Of a DNA stretch of 64,000 nt, positions 61,881 to 64,000 are shown piece by piece (the first letter of the stretch is position 1; each line of letters opens with the position of its first letter). The notes under the pieces are model-generated. The model saw only the letters and a program-made list of their open reading frames with translations. It was not told the origin of the DNA and made no database searches. The DNA comes from Paenibacillus sp. JJ-100 (GTDB taxonomy: Bacteria > Bacillota > Bacilli > Paenibacillales > Paenibacillaceae): the NCBI RefSeq assembly GCF_948329825.1, contig NZ_CAOJCM010000001.1, positions 1,397,467 to 1,461,466 of the forward strand, written 5' to 3'. The position numbers were made by a program, and so were the translations under genes.

Positions 61881-62077
61881 TTGAGTGCTATTCTTGGACC
61901 GAGCGCGGGAATACCTACATGCTGGACGATGAAGCACTTCACGTGTTCGCTGCCACAGCCAGCGGCTTCACCAGCGTCTACCTGGGGCTGCGCGCCTTGG
62001 GCAACGGTACAGAGAACGCAAGACCTGCTTATTATGAAGGATTCTATTATTCCAAGACCGAAGGAGATGCCTTATGA
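61881..62077 (+). pseudogene. C-terminal fragment of a GH43-type enzyme
   Basis: The frame ending at 62077 reads GNTYMLDDEALHVFAATASG, then FTSVYLGLRALGNG and ARPAYYEGFYYSKTEGDAL. This matches the style of the C-terminal beta-sandwich of GH43 beta-xylosidases (FTGxxVGLYATGNG... F-E-Y), so it looks like the tail of a larger gene whose front is missing. The frame is open back to 61727, but that part is unlike any enzyme. Its stop overlaps the ATG of the GH43 gene. G+C is higher than in the preceding DNA. Confidence 0.55.
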
Positions 62078-63069
62078 ATCAACAACAACCACCTAAGCCC
62101 CACCAGCCGCTCGTAACCCACATCTTCACTGCGGACCCATCCGCCCATGTCTACGAGGGTAAAATCTACATCTATCCTTCCCATGACCTCGATCATGACG
62201 AGCCGAGTAATGATAACGGCGACCAGTACAAAATGGAAGACTATCATGTCCTCTCGATGGACAACTTCGATTCCCCGGTGGTCGATCACGGCGAAGCGCT
62301 GCATCTGAGAGATATTCCGTGGGCCTCCAAGCAGCTCTGGGCACCCGATGCCGCTTATAAGAACAATACCTATTACCTGTTCTTCCCGGCACGGGACCAT
62401 GACGGCATCTTCCGTTTGGGTGTGGCAACATCAGAGTCTCCGGCAGGCCCGTTCACGCCGCAGCCAAATTATATGGAAGGTAGCTTCAGTATCGATCCGG
62501 CCGTACTGGTGGATGACGACAATCAGTCATACATCTATTTCGGCGGACTCTGGGGCGGCCAGTTGGAGAAATGGCAGACCGGCAGCTTCGTGCCAGATGC
62601 AGAAGGACCTGCTCCTGACCAACCGGCGCTTGGACCTCAAGTTGCACTGCTTAGCGACGACATGCTGTCCTTTCAGGGCAAGCCTGCCGAGATATCGATT
62701 GTCGATGAAGACGGGAATCCGATTCTGGCCGGGGATGAAGACCGGAGATATTTTGAAGGACCCTGGATGCATAAATATAACGGCGATTACTACCTTTCCT
62801 ATTCTACAGGAACCACGCATAAGCTCGTATATGCGATCGGCAAGAACCCAATGGGACCATTCACGTTCAAGGGTGAGATTCTCTCTCCGGTTATCGGCTG
62901 GACAACCCACCACTCCATTGTGCAATTTGAAGACAAGTGGTATTTGTTCTATCACGACAGTTCCCTGTCGGAAGGCGTCAACCACAAGCGCTGTGTTAAA
63001 TATTCCGAGCTGAAATACAACGAAGACGGAACGATTCAGAAGATCAATCCATATCCGGATACTAAGTAA
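62074..63069 (+). CDS. GH43 beta-xylosidase/alpha-L-arabinofuranosidase-type enzyme (intracellular)
   Basis: 331 residues, no signal peptide. Five-bladed propeller residues: base Asp in FTADPSAHVYEG (about 20), pKa-modulating Asp in FSIDPAVLVDDD (about 143), acid Glu in YFEGPWMHKYNG (about 226). HHSIVQFEDKWYLFYHDSS near the end carries the conserved His. It should release xylose or arabinose from imported oligosaccharides. Its ATG overlaps the TGA of the upstream fragment (ATGA), so it was once the second gene of an operon. The G+C-rich codon use contrasts with neighbours; the cre site at 61820 would place it under CcpA. Confidence 0.92.
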   Translation: MNQQQPPKPHQPLVTHIFTADPSAHVYEGKIYIYPSHDLDHDEPSNDNGDQYKMEDYHVLSMDNFDSPVVDHGEALHLRDIPWASKQLWAPDAAYKNNTYYLFFPARDHDGIFRLGVATSESPAGPFTPQPNYMEGSFSIDPAVLVDDDNQSYIYFGGLWGGQLEKWQTGSFVPDAEGPAPDQPALGPQVALLSDDMLSFQGKPAEISIVDEDGNPILAGDEDRRYFEGPWMHKYNGDYYLSYSTGTTHKLVYAIGKNPMGPFTFKGEILSPVIGWTTHHSIVQFEDKWYLFYHDSSLSEGVNHKRCVKYSELKYNEDGTIQKINPYPDTK

Positions 63070-63118
63070 GCTGGCGGTTAGCGTAAACTGATAAGATTAA
63101 TAGATAAGACATAACATG

Positions 63119-63146
63119 AGGCAGCTTCTGACGGGGCTGCTTTTTT
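63119..63146 (+). terminator. intrinsic terminator of the GH43 gene
   Basis: GCAGC (63121-63125) pairs with GCTGC (63136-63140), extended by two weaker pairs, then six T. Confidence 0.7.
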
Positions 63147-63410
63147 GATAGGAGGATCAGTCATCAAAAGAGAAATGAAGGGAGATTAATGAGGACACCA
63201 TGTTCGCACCTAATGTCGGCATTTAAACGGCAGGTCATAACGCTCAGTGTATTACCAACGTGGGACAGTAGAACTTCGAAAAAAGCTTACGAGCTCAAAA
63301 AAAATGGTGAAGACAGCGGATGTTCAAATCTCGGTGTTGTCCAAATACATGGTACATAATGAGATTATGAGCAGGAAGGAAACCGAAGAATAATTAAGGA
63401 GTGTATTGTG
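63147..63410. other. intergenic stretch with a decayed repeat copy
   Basis: About 63190-63232 reads GAGGACACCATGTTCGCACC then a hairpin GTCGGCATTTAAACGGC, a weathered version of the dispersed repeat without its T run. The rest is empty. Confidence 0.4.
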
Positions 63411-63752
63411 ATGTCAACAACCACCAATCAAGTAATTCTCAATATCCGCTTCAAAATTAAACCTGGAAAGAAAGAAATTTTCCGTGACAGTCTGTTTGCG
63501 ATGATTAACAACTTCAAAAGCGAACCTGCTTTTGTCAATGCGATCGTCTCCGATGATCTTGATCATGCTGATGATCTTGTCATCTATGAGATTTGGCAGG
63601 GAACAAGAGAAAGTTGGATTCAACACGAACTTACTAAACCTTATCGTGCTGAGTATGAAGGTGCGCTTACCAATCTTATTGATGATAGAATCGTAAGCTG
63701 GCTTGAACCAGTCGGTGAATGGGGAAGTACACTGACCAATGTGAGACGATAA
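63411..63752 (+). CDS. antibiotic-biosynthesis-monooxygenase (ABM) domain protein
   Basis: 113 residues from the ATG at 63411 with AAGGAG 10 nt before; a GTG at 63408 is equally in frame. Ferredoxin-like ABM fold: VILNIRFKIKPGKKEIFRDSL, DLVIYEIWQGTRESWIQHEL, then a final strand IVSWLEPVGEW. The family includes YgiN-like quinol monooxygenases and heme-degrading proteins; here the conserved His near HELTKPY is present. Role unknown. Stands alone, followed by a repeat-borne terminator. Confidence 0.85.
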   Translation: MSTTTNQVILNIRFKIKPGKKEIFRDSLFAMINNFKSEPAFVNAIVSDDLDHADDLVIYEIWQGTRESWIQHELTKPYRAEYEGALTNLIDDRIVSWLEPVGEWGSTLTNVRR

Positions 63753-63830
63753 GTTTTTGGGTTTAGTTTAGTTTAGGTTTCGTTATAGTTTGGTAAAAAC
63801 GCTGCATGAGAATCGAATCAAGCCGTTATG

Positions 63831-63882
63831 CCGAGGGACGAGAACATGATCCATTGAAGTCGCTATTTTAGCGGCTTTTTTA
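63831..63882 (+). repeat. dispersed intergenic repeat with terminator (63857-63880)
   Basis: GCCGAGGGACGAGAACATGA, CCATTGAAGTCGCTATTTTA and the hairpin AAGTCGCTA (63857-63865)/TAGCGGCTT (63869-63877) with T run. Instead of the ATCGGTACAAGTT tail it continues directly into the 69-nt element. It serves as terminator of the ABM gene. Confidence 0.75.
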
Positions 63883-63951
63883 TTATGGCTTTAGCCAGTT
63901 GAGTGCGTGAAACGCGCGAAACAAAAAACCACCCGCTATGCGGGTGGAGGG
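63883..63951. repeat. 69-nt hairpin element, copy 2
   Basis: Same as 46832-46900 at 66 of 69 positions, including GGCTTTAGCC and GTGCGTGAAACGCGCGAAAC. The terminal stem CCACCCGC-TAT-GCGGGTGG is fully paired here. Both copies directly follow the TAGCGGCTTTTTT terminator, so terminator plus hairpin element moved or was conserved as a unit. Confidence 0.65.
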
Positions 63952-64000
63952 ATTAGAGGTTTGACCACCATGACCATTCCAATACAATTGAGATGTTCAG

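Noticed and set aside
62348..63013. 221-codon plus-strand frame within the GH43 gene
   Set aside because: Shifted frame of the GH43 gene, which has all three catalytic acids in the main frame.

Overview
The window looks like a chromosomal piece of a Paenibacillus-type bacterium (Bacillota, spore-forming, moderate G+C). This is inferred from gene content: an S-layer-homology (SLH) surface protein, LipO-type solute-binding lipoprotein with YesM/YesN two-component genes, intracellular and secreted glycosidases (GH3, GH16, GH43, GH53-like, GH78), spore-type CgeB glycosyltransferases, PdaB-like deacetylases and a SleB-type lytic enzyme, GGAGG-type ribosome sites and many TTG/GTG starts. No rRNA, tRNA, CRISPR array, prophage or intact transposase was seen.

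Layout. 1-8.5 kb: a partial BCCT osmolyte transporter, two MFS efflux genes with a TetR regulator, a DUF418 membrane protein, an EamA exporter and a small membrane protein. 8.6-13.3 kb: an acid-sugar catabolic operon read leftwards (GarR-like dehydrogenase, DUF1537 kinase, GntP permease) facing a divergent GntR/FCD regulator, with three TTGTATAC operator repeats between them. 13.7-21 kb: a DUF2569 protein and a 2140-residue secreted protein with Ig-like and fibronectin-III repeats ending in three SLH motifs, then a decayed GlsB/YeaQ gene. 21.5-28.9 kb: solute-binding lipoprotein, YesM kinase, YesN regulator and a GH16 beta-glucanase, with no ABC permease genes. 29.4-37.5 kb: GH3 glucosidase, AraC regulator, GH78 rhamnosidase and GPH sugar symporter, two of them preceded by CcpA (cre) sites. 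37.6-40 kb: cytochrome P450 and a short-chain dehydrogenase. 40.1-45.3 kb: a YdfH/YdfI two-component system and MMPL transporter resembling B. subtilis ydfHIJ, then a TetR gene. 45.4-46.8 kb: a membrane-anchored GH53-like enzyme. 47-54.5 kb: a spore-flavoured glycan cluster of three CgeB-like glycosyltransferases interleaved with three NodB-fold deacetylases, a GT2, a SleB-type hydrolase and a MurF-like ligase lacking the N-terminal domain. 54.7-64 kb: LysR/EamA pair, hybrid PAS kinase, a small beta-rich protein, VOC protein with Rrf2 regulator, a GH43 enzyme coupled to a gene fragment, and an ABM monooxygenase.

The parts most worth follow-up are the spore glycan cluster; a ~65-residue helical module shared by the GH3 and GH78 C-termini and the SDR N-terminus; the permease-less SBP-YesMN-GH16 locus; and a family of dispersed intergenic repeats that carry an intrinsic terminator, two copies of which are joined to a 69-nt hairpin element with 66/69 identity.
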